Shown here: positions 1-12,976 of the stretch, piece by piece
Layout: every line of letters begins with the position of its first letter
Position numbering within the stretch: position 1 is the first letter of the stretch
From: Breviolum minutum Mf 1.05b.01
Taxonomy: Eukaryota; Sar; Dinophyceae; Suessiales; Symbiodiniaceae
DNA length: 64,000 nucleotides
Assembly: GCA_000507305.1 (NCBI GenBank)
Contig: DF239160.1
Span: forward strand, 194,271 to 258,270
Direction of reading: 5' to 3'
The notes under the pieces: model-generated
Databases searched by the model: none
What the model saw: only the letters and a program-made list of their open reading frames with translations
What the model was told of the DNA's origin: nothing
Made by a program: the position numbers and the translations under genes

Positions 1-993
1 CGGGGTCCCACAACCTCAGGTCTTACCGAATCCCATCCACCACTGCACCAAAATCAACCTGCCTTGCTGGGAGAGGCCTTAAGCTTGGAACAAAAAATCG
101 GCCGGAAATTCGGAAATTCGAAGTATATAGATGTTTCCAATTTCCAACATACACGTCAAATCTGGGCAACTTGCAATAATTCAGAAAGCATTTTTGGTAC
201 AAAAAAACAACTTTCCTACAGCTTTCCTACAGTGTAATATCATAGTAGGATGGTTAATTTGTGATGCTGAAGCATCATTGCTAGCTGTACAATTTCATGC
301 ATCACATCCAACCTTGATCATTCCTTCTTAACATCTGACTCCTCGTTGACCATGGTCAAAGTTCAAATGTTTCAACCGCCTCAAATATCAGGTGATTTGG
401 GAAACACGAATCCTTGTTACATTTCATGATTCTGGTTAGTTATTTGGGACCGTTGGAATGGTTTGCTATAATCAGTCATATAACTCGGCATAGAAAACAT
501 ATATCCTTATATATATAGCCCAACCTTATCAACAGATCCGCATGGTATGAACCTTCATCACCAAATGAGAGGAAAATAAACAAACTCATCACAATACGTT
601 TGCATTCATCCCAAGGGCATTCGGTGACTTAATTGATGTGATTTGGGTTTTGGTGTCTCGGAATTCCGTCCCAAAATACCCAAAGTCTTCATTTCCATCA
701 GGAGAGTCGCAGAATCCAGCTCAACCACTCTCCAATCCAAAGAAGCTTTTGATCATGCCAACTGTCAACAAAAAGACATCACTATGACTTGATGACTTGG
801 ATCGTCACGAATCGACTTGGATTTTTTCTGAACTTCAGATGCTTCCCCTTCCACCCCCTCCCCCCCAAAAAAACGGTAAACCATCTCGGTCACCATGGTT
901 TTTTGATTATTAATCCCACAAAATTCCACAAACAATCCAAGAGCTTCACAACCAAACAAAAAATACACCACATCACCTACCAAAAAAAAACAC
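1..993. other. spacer, no gene seen
   Basis: AT-rich. The first 20 bp match the interior of the FB-G element at 17.8 kb. A minus-strand frame around 670-735 (LDWRVVELDSATLLMEMKTL) is open but has no convincing borders. Confidence 0.4.
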
Positions 994-1078
994 CTTTTGG
1001 TGTATTCTCGCATCCCATCCAAGGAGCCAAGTCTGAAGCATCCGATGCCTTGGGCACAATGGAAGCGAGTGTGATCCC
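994..1078 (-). CDS. weak exon candidate
   Basis: ITLASIVPKASDASDLAPWM then GCENTPK, acceptor ttttcag|G, donor AAAAG|GTGTTT. The acceptor resembles a foldback terminus, so this may be fortuitous. Confidence 0.15.
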
Positions 1079-1230
1079 CTGAAAATAGGTCGAATGTGAC
1101 CCCCAAAAAGGGAAAGGTAAAGGTTTGTCTCCCACAAAACACGGCTTGACTGAGGGGCTAATAAGTTTAAAGGGAGGGGATGGGAGGGTATTTCTTGGGT
1201 CCTGCACCCAAAATACTTAAATCAAAGTCC

Positions 1231-1329
1231 CTTATTCAAAAATAGGGGTACCCCAAAATGAATGGTTTATAATGGAAAACCCTATTAAAATGGATGATTT
1301 GGGGGTACCACTATTTTCGGAAACACCCA
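1231..1329. repeat. FB-B copy
   Basis: Arms AAAAATAGGGGTACCCC and GGTACCACTATTTT, end GGAAACACCC; central ATGGTTTATAATGG typical of the family. Confidence 0.9.
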
Positions 1330-2049
1330 TATAGTAATGAGTAATGATATTTTTTTTTCCCACTGTGAAGCAGGTTTGAGGCGTTTTCCCCCAACGAAAT
1401 TATTCCCTAGTCTTCCAAAAAATCATCCAGTCATACCTTGGGGTTGGAGACCTCAGGAGATGACCCGTTTTTTCAGGTCCAAACACTGATGGTCAACAAG
1501 GAATTTGGAAGACTGCCGATGGGCCGTGTTGGTAAGTTTTACGTGGTATATATCGACGTAAAAATATAGTGTATTAACCCTTCACAAGTCATACTTGATT
1601 CGATATATCACTTGTGGATGCAACTGGTAATGCCTGGAATAGAAGTGATATGTATGTGTGTATAGTGGCGCCTCCTCTTTCGATGAAGTTAGGGGACAAT
1701 GACGGTTCCATTTGAATTGCGTATATATATATATATATAAATAAATAAATAGATATACAAATTCAAATACTATGGGAGGAAATGTCAAGTCTCCAAAAGG
1801 GGTAGTGCCTTTCATAGGATAGTTCACATGAGACGCAACTCCACAAATTGTGACGTTTACATTTGGTGAATTAACAACCAATACATGGGAGTTGTGCTAT
1901 CAAATCTTATACATGATGTATATTAATTACATGATTATATATCAAATGTATACATATATCATACATGCATTTAGCAAAGAAACACAATGTCTATATAAGA
2001 GTATACACATACATAAAGCACAGTATGTGCTACATCATCTTATTGCCAC

Positions 2050-2110
2050 CCCCAAGGCTACATTCTTTGTGCAACCGCGCGACCACACTATTCCCATCTT
2101 CAGGTGCAGC
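2050..2110 (-). CDS. weak exon candidate
   Basis: AAPEDGNSVVARLHKECSLG with acceptor cagccag|G and donor GGGG|GTGGCA; another open frame (RLHLKMGIVWSRGCTKNVAL) overlaps. Confidence 0.2.
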
Positions 2111-2861
2111 CTGGCTGAAATAAAAAAATAAACGGAACATGACTTGAAGGATAGGTTTCCTAGTTGGTTCATAAGGATCCTGAAAAAATGATTATCTAGA
2201 TAATCTTGTTGGTGGCTTCCACCCATTTGAACATATCAACATAGGAATCTTCCCCAAATGATGGCTTAATATGGCTATGACCTCGTAATATGTTGTAATT
2301 CTATGAGTGAATGATATAATAATATGTAAAATCCACCATTAGTTATGCTATACACTGAAAACCTAAGGACTTTGACTCATGAAGATCTCATGAAGTCATT
2401 TATTGCTTTGCCACACCGAGGTGACACCAATATGTATGGCTGTCAGTGGTCTCCTCAGTTCATTTTATGATTTGCGTCCGGAGGGTCATTCATGTACGTC
2501 AAACTGGGAATCCTCGCCCCCAATGCACTGGATATTTGCAAGGTTTTTTTGATGGAACCCAACCTGATGATGTGCCAATGTCATGTTCCATGCTGTCCTT
2601 TGATTTATGTCATGACACGAGGGTGTGCAAACCTGCTTGTTCAAAGACTGCGGACCTGTGACCGTATATGCTAAGCATAATCTCCTATCTACTTTTATCA
2701 CCTGTTACAATAAGTGATCTATCCATGTATATATATATATATATGATCATACATCTGAAACAGATCGGCAAATTATCATATTTCCTAATCCTGAATTGAG
2801 GGATTTTGGGTGCTTGTAGTGATTCGGCATCTTGACTCAGCTTAAGATCTATCAGACCTAC

Positions 2862-2963
2862 CACGCATGTTCACTTTGACTTCCCATGACGTCCCCAAGA
2901 GAAACAGCCGTGTCTCCCATGTCGGCACCCCACGTACCTCTGGTGGACTTTCTGAAACTACAC
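2862..2963 (-). CDS. exon candidate
   Basis: VVSESPPEVRGVPTWETRLF then LLGTSWEVKVNMR, acceptor ttttgcag|G, donor CGTG|GTAGGT, phase 1 to 1, compatible with the 4.2 kb candidate. Confidence 0.3.
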
Positions 2964-3451
2964 CTGCAAAAAAATCATGCGAGAATCATGTTGAAGAACT
3001 GGAATTTTATGGGTAATTCTGCTTGCATACCTTTCTAGGAATTACTCAAAATGACATAAGATAGCACGAGAATGGCATATATCCCAGAGGATCCAAACAT
3101 TCCGAGCATAGATAAGACAAAATGGCTAGTGCTAGACCTTGAAGGCACTCGATTCTCTAGAATAGGAAACCGACCTGAACCACCTAGGAATGTGACATTG
3201 CGTGCTGTTTCTCAACCACAAAAAATCGGAACAAGCATCAAAAACTGCCAGATTTACTATCATTGAATCATGCCCATATACCCCAACCCCTCCTTTAAAC
3301 GCCCCTCCAGCAAAAAACATGTCAAAGGATGTTTGAAGAACCATCTTTTGGGCCGACCTTCAGTACTGGTCGGAACCAACGCGAAGCCTGGAGTGTACCA
3401 GGACGACCAAGGTCGAGTGTGAAAGGATGGGAGCGAAAGGATGACATAACT

Positions 3452-3551
3452 ATCCCAAACAATCCATGTATGGTATATTTACCTACATTTACCATATTTT
3501 ACCATTGAAAACAACCAAATGTAGGTAAATATACATTAGATGGATGGTATG
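3452..3551. repeat. foldback element FB-A
   Basis: About 100 bp hairpin. Arms centre on GGTATATTTACCTACATTTA and its complement, with outer ends near CCATGTATGG / CCATCCAT. Almost identical to the copy at 49,485, so the family spread recently. Confidence 0.9.
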
Positions 3552-3622
3552 GGTATGGGTAGAAATCTCTGGAAGTGGTCAACTCCGATTTAAAAGTTGT
3601 ATGATATGAATATACCAAAGGG

Positions 3623-3832
3623 CCCATCCACGGGATGATGGTATATTTTTCCCTACATTTACTGATTGTACCATATAAAAATCAACCAAATTGTAGGTAT
3701 ACATATAGGTGTTTCCAAAAATAGGGATACCCCCAAATCATCCATTTTAATAGGGATTTCCATTATAAATCATCCATTTTAGGGTACCCCTATTTTTGGA
3801 AACACCTAGATATTATACATGAATGGTATGGG
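3623..3832. repeat. FB-A interrupted by FB-B
   Basis: FB-A arms at 3,623-3,708 and 3,807-3,832 are separated by a complete FB-B, so FB-B inserted after FB-A. Confidence 0.85.
3709..3806. repeat. foldback element FB-B (nested)
   Basis: 98 bp, termini GTGTTTCCAAAAATAGGG and complement, inside FB-A. Flanked by TAG on both sides. Confidence 0.9.
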
Positions 3833-4232
3833 ATATACCACCTGGAAGGGATGGGCACAAGTCTCATGTATTGGTTTATCATGACCCCTTGGGCCACCTT
3901 TGAGAATTTACTTCCACTTCTACTTCTTCTGCTGCTACTGGTCCTATAGCATCATTTTCCGAAATGAGGGTGAAACAATCCTTTAAACTTTAAACCACCA
4001 CCTAGCCTACCACTACAACGACGACTGCATAGGTTACTGATGGTTACTGACACTTGAAAGATCTTTCAAGTAGGCTGAACTCATGACCAATGTCTTCAAA
4101 TTGCATCCTCACAATGGGCATGACGGGTGGTATCTCCAAAAACAACAACACCAGCGCCAACAGTATCACAAAAAAAAAACACTATGGGCGCAATGTACAT
4201 GCCAAAATCAAAGCAAAACTGCTCACACTCAC

Positions 4233-4293
4233 CCATTAAAAGGTCATGCAAAAAATCACAGGGCACAATATGCGAGTTTGTGGCGCTGGAAGC
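4233..4293 (-). CDS. exon candidate
   Basis: ASSATNSHIVPCDFLHDLLM, acceptor cttgcag|G, strong donor AATGG|GTGAGT. Phase 0 in, 1 out. Confidence 0.3.
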
Positions 4294-4461
4294 CTGCAAG
4301 CGAATGTGGGCCCCCGACCCGTGAAAACAAGCACGACTTGGTAGAATGGACTGTGACTGTGATCACCCAAAAGACATGGTAAATCATGGCACTGCTTGAG
4401 CCGTGGCCCTGACCCCTGCACACTTGTGGTGGTAAGTTGTACAGCGTCCATTCCTTCAGCT

Positions 4462-4536
4462 TTCCATTTACCTATATCTACCATGAAAATTAACCATTAT
4501 TCTAGGTAAGCATACCAGTCCCATGGATCGTATGGG
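4462..4536. repeat. FB-A, shortened copy
   Basis: Truncated arms around TTTACCTATATCTACCAT; right end CCATGGATCGTATGGG. Confidence 0.7.
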
Positions 4537-4850
4537 TAGTGTATTCCTGTTAACTGGTACTGTAGGTCCCCAAGTTGACTCCGTTCGATGTACCAACCGA
4601 AACCTGTTTTTTTTCGCCATAAATTCTCCACCTTTTCCAAGACAAGAAACCAACTTTTTGCACGGGCAAAAATTCCAAAACTCCATGAATGGAAGTTTAA
4701 ATTACCTCAAGTCATCTAGTGTCATCATATTCCTTTCTTTCGGCCAACAAAAAAAGTGTGCGTCTTTTCGAAACCTAAACCAAGGCGTTTCAGTTTCACT
4801 TCACTTGAATTTGTTTCACCACCAAAAAGGCATTTCAGTCCCACAGTCAC

Positions 4851-4908
4851 CTGGACATCCACAATCTTCTTCCCAGGTCACCATTTGATCTGCACGATCT
4901 GCGGCCAT
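4851..4908 (-). CDS. weak exon candidate, possible start
   Basis: ATG-initiated MAADRADQMVTWEEDCGCP to donor CCAG|GTGACT. No acceptor is needed if this is a first exon. Acidic; no family. Confidence 0.25.
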
Positions 4909-4938
4909 GGCAGATGACACGGGGATATGGTTTTTGAT

Positions 4939-5062
4939 ATAGGATCAATGTATGGTTCCGTTGGTGTAGTAATACCCATAGGATCTGTGGGGTTGGTTTG
5001 TTTACCTACATTTAGTTGTTATGGTAAATTGCAGGTAAATATACCATACATTGATCCTATGT
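4939..5062. repeat. FB-A copy
   Basis: Ends AGGATCAATGTATGG and complement; the core TTTACCTACATTT is present, with extra sequence in the left arm. Confidence 0.75.
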
Positions 5063-5323
5063 CACTGGGTGTTTTACACGGATTCATCATCTTTGAGCCC
5101 TAAGAATTCAGGACTTTGGAAACAATCCTGCCTAGAATCTGAGGATGAAATTGGAAACCCCAACCATCCTCCAGAAAAAGTGGATGTCTATGCTGAAGGG
5201 GAGATTTAGACTCTAGACTTTGATCATATCTAAAAACCCTCTTCCTTCAAGTCATGAAATGAAAGGTGTACATTCCAGGTGCATCAAAAAACACACGTTG
5301 GCTACTGGTCTTGGAACAAACAA

Positions 5324-5380
5324 ACACAAACAAACAAACAAACAAACAAACAAACAAACAAACAAACAAACAAACAAACA

Positions 5381-5412
<32 letters not shown>

Positions 5413-5458
5413 AACAAACAAACAAACAAACACTCAAACAAACAAACACACACAGAAA
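5324..5458. repeat. (AAAC)n/(AAAG)n microsatellite
   Basis: Tetranucleotide array CAAA/GAAA about 130 bp long. It creates artificial Asn/Lys/Thr-rich and Cys/Leu-rich open frames on both strands. Confidence 0.95.
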
Positions 5459-5594
5459 ACTCACGTCTTCGAATAATGTTAAGAAGGAAATCCAACCAAG
5501 TTTCTGGGCAAATTACTATATTTCCTAAACCTGAATTGTTCGCGCATTTGCAGGGGGATTCCCTTACTTTTCACCACTATTTGGGGTGACAAAC

Positions 5595-5656
5595 CGGCCG
5601 AGTTGGATTCTTCCTGAAGATTGCAAACAGCGCTGCGGCACAAGTCACCCCCAAAC
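5595..5656 (-). CDS. weak exon candidate
   Basis: FGGDLCRSAVCNLQEESNSA between acceptor aggcag|G and donor GCCG|GTTTGT. Confidence 0.25.
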
Positions 5657-6697
5657 CTGCCTAATGAGGACGTCGGAGAAGCCACCTTAGATGGGAAACA
5701 AATGGCAAACTCTTTTTGAAACAAATTGGTACCATTTTGGCATTGGTTGGTCATGTTTGGGCATACATTATTTGTGGGGCCAAAACAACTTACGTAATAC
5801 ATTGGGATGCTGGCCCCCGCAAGAGTCACCACCAGGTTTTTTATATCACTTTTTTGCAGTGGATCCCTCTAGCCTTTACTTGCTTTCAATTGACCTGTGA
5901 CTTCCGTGCTATGCATCTTCCCATTTCTCAAATGGGATGCACATTTTGAAATGCCCCAAATGACACAATAGTTCGACCCACCGCAAAAATACCTGGAAAC
6001 GACTGTCGGGTGGTCCCGGTGGTCCCGGTGTCTTTGTGCGCTTCCGTATGTATATAAACTGCTGTTTTCATGGTAACGTCACCCTGACATGTCAATCATC
6101 TTTTCAAAATACGATGGCACGACACCAAGATTCTGGTCTGCATATCAATATTGGAGAAACGAACAATTAGGGAAAGTTGAAAAAACAACATACAAAATAT
6201 CACACCGTAGGCTTTAGCTTGTACCAAAAAAAATTCAGGTACCTCAGACAACAGGTATCCTGCCTACCTTTGTTGGGTGATTTTTCGGAAGCACATCTAT
6301 CTGACTGATGTGACTGTTTGTCATCTTCCCAAGCCCTCATATGAAGCTTCACAGCTACAATCTCTATCCCATCTCATAATATGCTGGTTGATTTATTGGA
6401 AGTTTCCAGAATGGCCTACTACTGTACAATCATCGCTATGAAATAGATGGTAAAATTATCGCACCTGAGCAGAAGAAATGGTAGTATAACCATGCTACAA
6501 TCACACCACATGGATTAGTCATATAATCAGCATAGATGTTATATGATATAATCCAAAAAATCAAAGAGATAGTGGTACGTGCCATCATATCAATCATAAA
6601 TAATCCTGTATCTATATATATATATACAAATATCAACTTGATGTAAATCGACCTATGAATTGTGGCTCCTTATGTGCTGCTTTGCCCGGGTTTTTCC

Positions 6698-6823
6698 ATG
6701 CCGGGACCACCTCCATCTGCTCGTGGTCTACCTCGTCCCGGGAAGACTCCTAACGGCAAGCGGAGAGTTCGGTCCCCATCAACGGTGAAAACGTCAACTG
6801 GCCACACAGCTAGGGTTTTTTAG
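6698..6823. other. small GC-rich coding-like island, strand ambiguous
   Basis: Plus strand: ATG-initiated 41-codon ORF, MPGPPPSARGLPRPGKTPNG..., basic and Pro-rich, ending at TAG. Minus strand: open frame VWPVDVFTVDGDRTLRLPLG with a possible donor ACGAG|GTAGAC. One of the two may be an exon. Confidence 0.25.
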
Positions 6824-7978
6824 GACCCAGGTGGCATACGTAGTCCAAACGTGTTCCCTAAATATTGCCATAGGTATGATATATGTGCGTAAAAATATAT
6901 TATATATATATGTATATGTGTATCTATATGATATATTTAGATACAGTAATTAATTCGTAGTTGTGTATGTAAGTATCATAAGTAACCGCTCACACCAACA
7001 AATAATGCTGGGCCCACAAGGAACACTGTCTTCCAACCACCAATTTTGCAGTTGCTATGCTAGTTTAGGGAGGTATAGCCTAGATATGTCTCCACGTAGG
7101 CAATCTACGCCTATGTGTAGGTTGTACTGTACATATGGGCTTATACTTGCTGGCAAATATAAGTTGGGGTATGTCTCAACAAAGAACTTGACTCTTGCAA
7201 GAGTATACCCTAAACATCCAAATTCCTCTAAACACCTGCTCAAAAGATATTCGCACCCAAACAGCCATCTTGTCATAACGTACTACTAGCATAATGTGCG
7301 TGTGTGTGACCTTTTTTTGCGCGATAGATAGGTCCTGTAAGTTCACCAAGGAATATCACCTGCCATCACCTTATCATCACCTTTTTCCATTCAAGACAAA
7401 ACCATGAATCAGTGGTTTGCTGCCCTCATGTCCCACCAACCCCGAGCATGCTGGGTCATGTTAATGACGAACACTTGGGACCCATCTTTCCAATCATTGC
7501 TTGGCTGACACAACTTGGAATGCGAACCTATGGCACATCGTTACTTTATCTACAGGTTGGGAGCAAACCGTGAAAGTATAGACGATCACACATCAGGACC
7601 AGCTGGCACACGGTGTCCATGTATTTTTACGTTTATATAGTCTTTACCAGCCTACCATTTTTGTTTTGTTTTAGAGTGACCCCGAAAACATCTATAAGTA
7701 CTTCTACATCTGACAACCTTTCAACCTCAACTGCAACCGCGGGATATCTGAAGCATCAACAGTATTCCTACGGAAACCACAGAAGAGGAAACTATAATCC
7801 CAGAAAATCTCAGGTACTGCCCCAGGAAAAACAATCACATACAATCACTATAATTATCCAGGGTCATTTCTGGAGGTCGGGGTGAACATGACAAAGTGTT
7901 TGAAAAAATACAACCTAGATTATCTTAGTCATTTGGAATCCACTACTAATTGCTAGTATAAGCTACCAAAATCCCATC

Positions 7979-8013
7979 AGCATCATCACCATCATCATCA
8001 TCATCATCATCAT
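7979..8013. repeat. (ATC)n microsatellite
   Basis: About eleven ATC units with one interruption. Confidence 0.9.
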
Positions 8014-8118
8014 CTCAGGAAGTCCATGAACAAAATAAACATGTTCATATTAACAGTCCTTGGGTTCGATGGAGAGCTCACAGCTACGCTCCTGTAACAT
8101 TAGGATGAGTGGATGAAG

Positions 8119-8234
8119 ATCTGTTGATGAAGAAATCCGGCGAAGAAACCACCTATGATTAGTAAGGAACCTTGTAAATGATGGGATAAACTACCAAGCT
8201 CACCTGGTTAGCCGGATTTCTGAAACATCAACAA
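8119..8234. repeat. FB-D copy
   Basis: CTGTTGATGAAGAAATCCGG left, CCGGATTTCTGAAACATCAA right. Confidence 0.8.
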
Positions 8235-9007
8235 TATAAAATCGAGTCAGCTATATACACTTGCCTACAACATCATCCTTATAAAGATAATGCAAAGGAT
8301 CGTTAATTATATCGGTACACTCAGCTACTGTTGCAAGGATGAGACGATAACGTTGCAAAGGATGTTATCAAATCAGCTACATACAGTAGGCACAAATTGC
8401 ATCAATTGAAGACAAATGTTGTTGTCAAATGTGAGTTATATCAAGAGAACATGTAGGTAAACACTATACTATTATATATATATATACCCTCCTCGGAAAC
8501 TAACAACACATCACTTCCAAGAAAAACATATTTGAAGATGTTGATTTTCCCTTTCCCAAGATGAATTGTCATTTAGATACATGTATAACTGTATAACTGT
8601 CTCCAGATCCACGCAACAACTATCTAAGACAAAAAAACATGGAAGGAAACCTTTGGGATTTTAGGCTACTTCTGCTCAGCTCCCAGTCTTTTTGGGACGA
8701 TGAGTCACAACATTTTATCCCAGCCCAAATTGTAGTCCATTTTGGTTGTGCTTCAGTTGATTCCTTTGAAATGGGCTCTAATAATACAATCCCTATCTAG
8801 GGTAAACACTAAGAATACATGTAAATGTGTTTCTCGACATGTAAATAGACATAAAACTAAAAACATCTGCATCATATCAGATATATAATCCAACATATAT
8901 ATATATATGTACATATACCCAGTAGCGTAGCGGCAGAAAACAACCAACCAGTCAAAGAAGTCGAATTTTTCTTTATGCCTTCAGAACAAAAATCTCAAAA
9001 AAGGTGC

Positions 9008-9061
9008 CTCGAGGTAACAAGAGGTGACTTCCATATCCGCATGAATCGCTTCTGGTAGCTC
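9008..9061 (-). CDS. exon candidate
   Basis: ELPEAIHADMEVTSCYLE, phase 0 to 0 with acceptor accag|G and GC donor GAG|GCACCT; a GT donor at 9,028 would shorten it to ELPEAIHADME. Phase fits the 12.3 kb exon. Confidence 0.3.
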
Positions 9062-9785
9062 CTGGTCAGGTGCTTTGCAATGGTATTGATGGATAATATA
9101 CCCGGTGGCAACAAAAAAAAGGCAGGCATGATCCTAGATTTGCAGCTGTTTGGTGGTTGGTTTAAAAAAACAAAAGATCTTTCCCCACATGGTGCTTTTT
9201 TCCAAAGGTGATGCATCCCATAAAATCGAATCCGTCGAAAATCACCAACTAAACAAACAAAAGTGATTCAAAGAAAAGGTCCAGCCAATGGTGATGAAGT
9301 TGGCCCAGCTCCCTTAAAAAGTACACATGTCCCAAGACAAAAAAAACAAATCAACAAGTAACTACAGCTAGTAATCAACCCCCTCGACCTTGTTGCTCGT
9401 ATGCTCGTCATTTTGTGGGGAAAATTATCATAATTCCTTGCTGGCTTTAAAAAACATGAAGCACAGCCCAGTTATACTTTTGGCATCGTTATTTTGCCTA
9501 CCCAAATCCCTAGCAAGAGTGATTGTTTCTTTATTTCCACGTTCAGCTTTGTTTCTGAATGGTTGAGAAATCAAAAAGTGCTTCGCATATGCAAGAGTCA
9601 AGAATAAAGATACATAGGGGGCCCCTTCTAGTACAGTAATGAGTGCTGAGTACTGTTAGGGACTGTTACAAAGGTAGGTAACCTGACACTCAGTGATACG
9701 GATATGATAGTGTTGCCTCCATGCTTAAAAAACAAACAAAACAAGACAAAAAGCTTCATCAAACTTTGGGAACAGTAATTGAATA

Positions 9786-9876
9786 GTAGATGGCACGGTC
9801 CCTACTGGTTTATAAAGACCCTTTACAAAACCTACCTTTTGGTATCTGTGCCATCTATTTTGACCTTAAGGCAAAT
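9786..9876. repeat. dispersed element FB-L, copy 1
   Basis: GTAGATGGCACGGTCCC left, TGTGCCATCTATTTTGAC right; about 90 bp, same organisation as 51,261-51,352. Confidence 0.8.
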
Positions 9877-10740
9877 GGACATCATATTTCAACTCAAAAA
9901 GTCTAGTCATTCCTGGAAAGGGGTCCAGGAATATGTCACAGTGACCGATCAGCTTAGATTTTGTAAGGTCAACAACATTCCAATTCGTTGTTTTTGTTTT
10001 TTTGGGGGACAATCGTTATTTAAAAAAAGACTTGGAGAAGGTTGTGTCAAAAATGTTGTTGGTAGTCTCAATATAGTCTCAATTTATTGACATCATAAAA
10101 AACCAGTCCAGCTTGTTTTTCAGTGGATTTGCAGCTCCCTAACTTTTAGAGTTTAATACCGGATTTGTTTTGTGAGATTTAACATGGACACCCTAAAACT
10201 GCCAATGTTTGAAAGGATATATGTTTTACCATCATCTTCGATCCTGGCGATTTCCCCAAAATACCCATCATTTTCAATTGCCATCATCTTCAACATGATT
10301 GCTCATTTCTAGGGTGTACCCATATTCGTAAACACCTCTTACCCAATGTCACCAACTGCAGTTGTTTTCACGGGTCAAAGATGTGAAGCTAGAATTCTGC
10401 CCCCTGGAAGGGTGAGCATTTTGGGGCACATGATTTTGGGGCCCTTGATTACGAACTTGTTGCACTTCCCTTGTAAAAACAGAAATTGGCTATAATGTTC
10501 TACACTACCCTTAAATTTTACATGGAACTGAAAAATAGCAATAATGTTGAAAGGAACATCCTTTTCCAGGGGCTGATTTTCAGGTTCCATGTTAAACATC
10601 AGGGATGTAGAATTGCTAGTGCTGGCTTTCACCGTCTTAGCTGTTCAACGCGTTGATGTTCAACAAGTTCACAAAACTTTGTCTATCTGAATATCTACGA
10701 AAAAAACAAACACGACATAAAAACAAACAAAAATAAAACG

Positions 10741-10785
10741 CGCACACACACACACATCATATACACATGTGTGTGTGTGTGTATA
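10741..10785. repeat. (CA)n-(TG)n inverted microsatellite
   Basis: CACACACA run followed by a TGTGTGTG run, able to form a hairpin. Confidence 0.85.
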
Positions 10786-10947
10786 TAGTAATACATTTGA
10801 AACAAAAACACAACAACAAAACACCATCAAACCATGGGGGGTTTCTTCCATCCACCTCCAGGGTCGAAAGACTGGTAGAACCAGGGAGTTCTGGCTCCTT
10901 GGAGACCAAGATCAGCCCATGGGTTTGGGGGGCGAGGTGGATAAATA

Positions 10948-11061
10948 CACTCCCCGAAACTAACAGCAAGTTTGTCCCTGAAAATGGGCCGGGACCCCCA
11001 AAAAAGATTAATCATCTGGTCCAACCATCAATTGTCAGAGGCTTTGTTTGTTAGTTTCAGA
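10948..11061. repeat. foldback element FB-C
   Basis: Family with termini like CTCCCTGAAACTAACATAGC and TGTTAGTTTCAGGGAGGG. This copy has CCCCGAAACTAACAGC on the left and a decayed right end. Confidence 0.75.
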
Positions 11062-12261
11062 AATCCTATCTATTATACTTTGTGTTTACTCATCATGTCT
11101 CTTACATACTAAATATAATCCACATGCTATCCGTATCTAAATGATACTTCTCAAATACAATGCCCATCAGATTATCATAAACTTATCGTATACAGTTATT
11201 ATACCTGCATCTTCCAGAGTTGCATATATAATATAGAATGTTCTACGTTACTTTTTGTGTCCATAGAAAGATAGATTGTGTTGGTGGATGTTGGTGACAG
11301 ATATTTCAAGGAGACAGGAGACACACACACACACATTTTTACCATACAATTTCGGGATGATCCAGGGATTCGGCATGCGGGTCCATCTTTTGCTTTCGTG
11401 AGTGTAGTCATGGGCTGATATGGGTCACTCCTTTTCTAGTGACTTCGAAATGCAAAAGTCCTAGACACAACAGCGGCAATTCGTACTACGTTGCACATCA
11501 AAAAGAACGGAGAGGGAAAATAACTTTAGAGGGTTGAATATGCAAGACGTTATTGTATTAACCCTTCCTGTTCCACAAATGACTTGGGGCCCTTTTTTGG
11601 ATACCAGAATCAGTTGTGGATAGAAAATCCTGACAAAGTCCAACTGAAAGTGGTATCAAAAACCAATGATTTTAGAGCCAGTCATATCTTTTCTTCAGTT
11701 TCGACCACCCCCCCCCAAAAAAAAAAACACATGACTATGGTAGATCTTTGACAAAAAATGTAGGATCCTAGAGAACATTAAGTCTAAGTAACTAGTCCCC
11801 ACCTGCAATTATCCCAATCTGAAGGGTTAGCTGCCGTATTTATCGGGCAACCTCCGAAACCCTCATCCAAACGGCTCTGCTGGTATTTACATGGCATCAA
11901 TGATTGGCCTTTTTTTTCTACCATTACCCTTTAAAGGGATCCCCCTACTACAAAATGTAAAAAAAAAAGGTGACTACTACTGGGAAGAGGGAAAAAACAT
12001 ACAATGAATCTGTATAAATTCCATGCAGAAATTGCTTTTAGCCATGTTTGTGCAAGACTTGCTTCCCGGATTCTCCAATCCTAAAGTTCCACAAGAACCC
12101 AAAGTTTCAGGGGTTAGCAGTAATTTGATAGCTAAACCCTCTTCAAACCAGCTGTACCACGCAGAGGGACCCCTTCCAAAGGCCCCTACCCTGTCACTTC
12201 TTCATTGCTTCGTTCACCGCCGAACCACAAAAGTTCAGTTGAGTTTTCTGTGGTTCCGAAC

Positions 12262-12303
12262 CTCTGGATCAGCTACTTCCAGTGGATCCGTAGCAACGAC
12301 TTC
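12262..12303 (-). CDS. acidic exon candidate
   Basis: 14 codons EVVATDPLEVADPE, phase 0 to 0. Acceptor accag|G, donor GAG|GTTCGG. Acidic like the exon before it, which it would join in frame. Confidence 0.35.
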
Positions 12304-12910
12304 CTGGTTTTCTTATAAGCAACGACTTATATTTCCCCCATGTTCAAGCAATAATCTTTGGAGAGGAGAATATAATTACCTGAGCTTCTAGTTCCCGACA
12401 TATTTGGAACCAAGCTCCAGTTGCCAATAGATCAGGTAACGATCGACCCCTGGTTGCCATCCACTGGAAGTCTAAGTTGCTATTTTGGGGGATGACCTTG
12501 AAGGCGGCCGTGAAGTACCCTACCCTTCCATGAAACTAAGAGTTTCCACCTTGAAATTGATAGTTGCAAAGAAAAAATGCATTCTGAGTTTCAGATTTTT
12601 GTAAAGGAATGCTTGTTCATAGTTTCTTATCCATATTGCTGAGGTTGATGAGTACCTGGATGTGATTGGTATATGAAAGGTGAATGAGGTTGATTGATCG
12701 ATTTGAGATTCCAGATGTGTTCAAATTGAGGCATTCTTTCCCTTGAAAGCTTGCTTGTACAGTAATCATAAAATGATCTATATACCCACACATACGCATT
12801 CTCGATCGGTATGATAGAACTAGTAGAAATATATATTGTATACACAAATACTGTAAGTCTGTTAATCAAGTTGAAACAACCTACACCCTTCCCAGAAAAA
12901 AACTCCTCAC

Positions 12911-12976
12911 CTGACTCTCCTCTTTGGTGTCGTGAACCACCTCCACGGCGTCGTCGTCCTCTCCATCTAACTGATC
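12911..12976 (-). CDS. acidic exon candidate
   Basis: 22 codons, phase 0 to 0: DQLDGEDDDAVEVVHDTKEE then SQ. Clean acceptor caccag|G and donor CAG|GTGAGG. Strongly acidic, probably disordered. Confidence 0.5.

Larger units (their letters stand above)
6824..9007. other. presumed intron or spacer
   Basis: AT-rich with TA tracts near 6,895-6,915 and 8,475, an (ATC)n tract and an FB-D hairpin at 8.1 kb. No supported coding sequence. Confidence 0.4.
9062..12261. other. presumed intron
   Basis: Holds FB-L and FB-C hairpins and CA/TG tracts at 10.74 kb and 11.32 kb. A short frame RKQKMDPHAESLDHPEIV near 11,345-11,395 is open but unsupported. Confidence 0.35.

Noticed and set aside
3072..3266. Plus ORF including WLVLDLEGTRFSRIGNR
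   Set aside because: Protein-like wording but no splice borders and no family resemblance.
5220..5589. Lys/Asn/Thr-rich and Cys/Leu-rich ORFs
   Set aside because: Created by the CAAA/GAAA tetranucleotide array.
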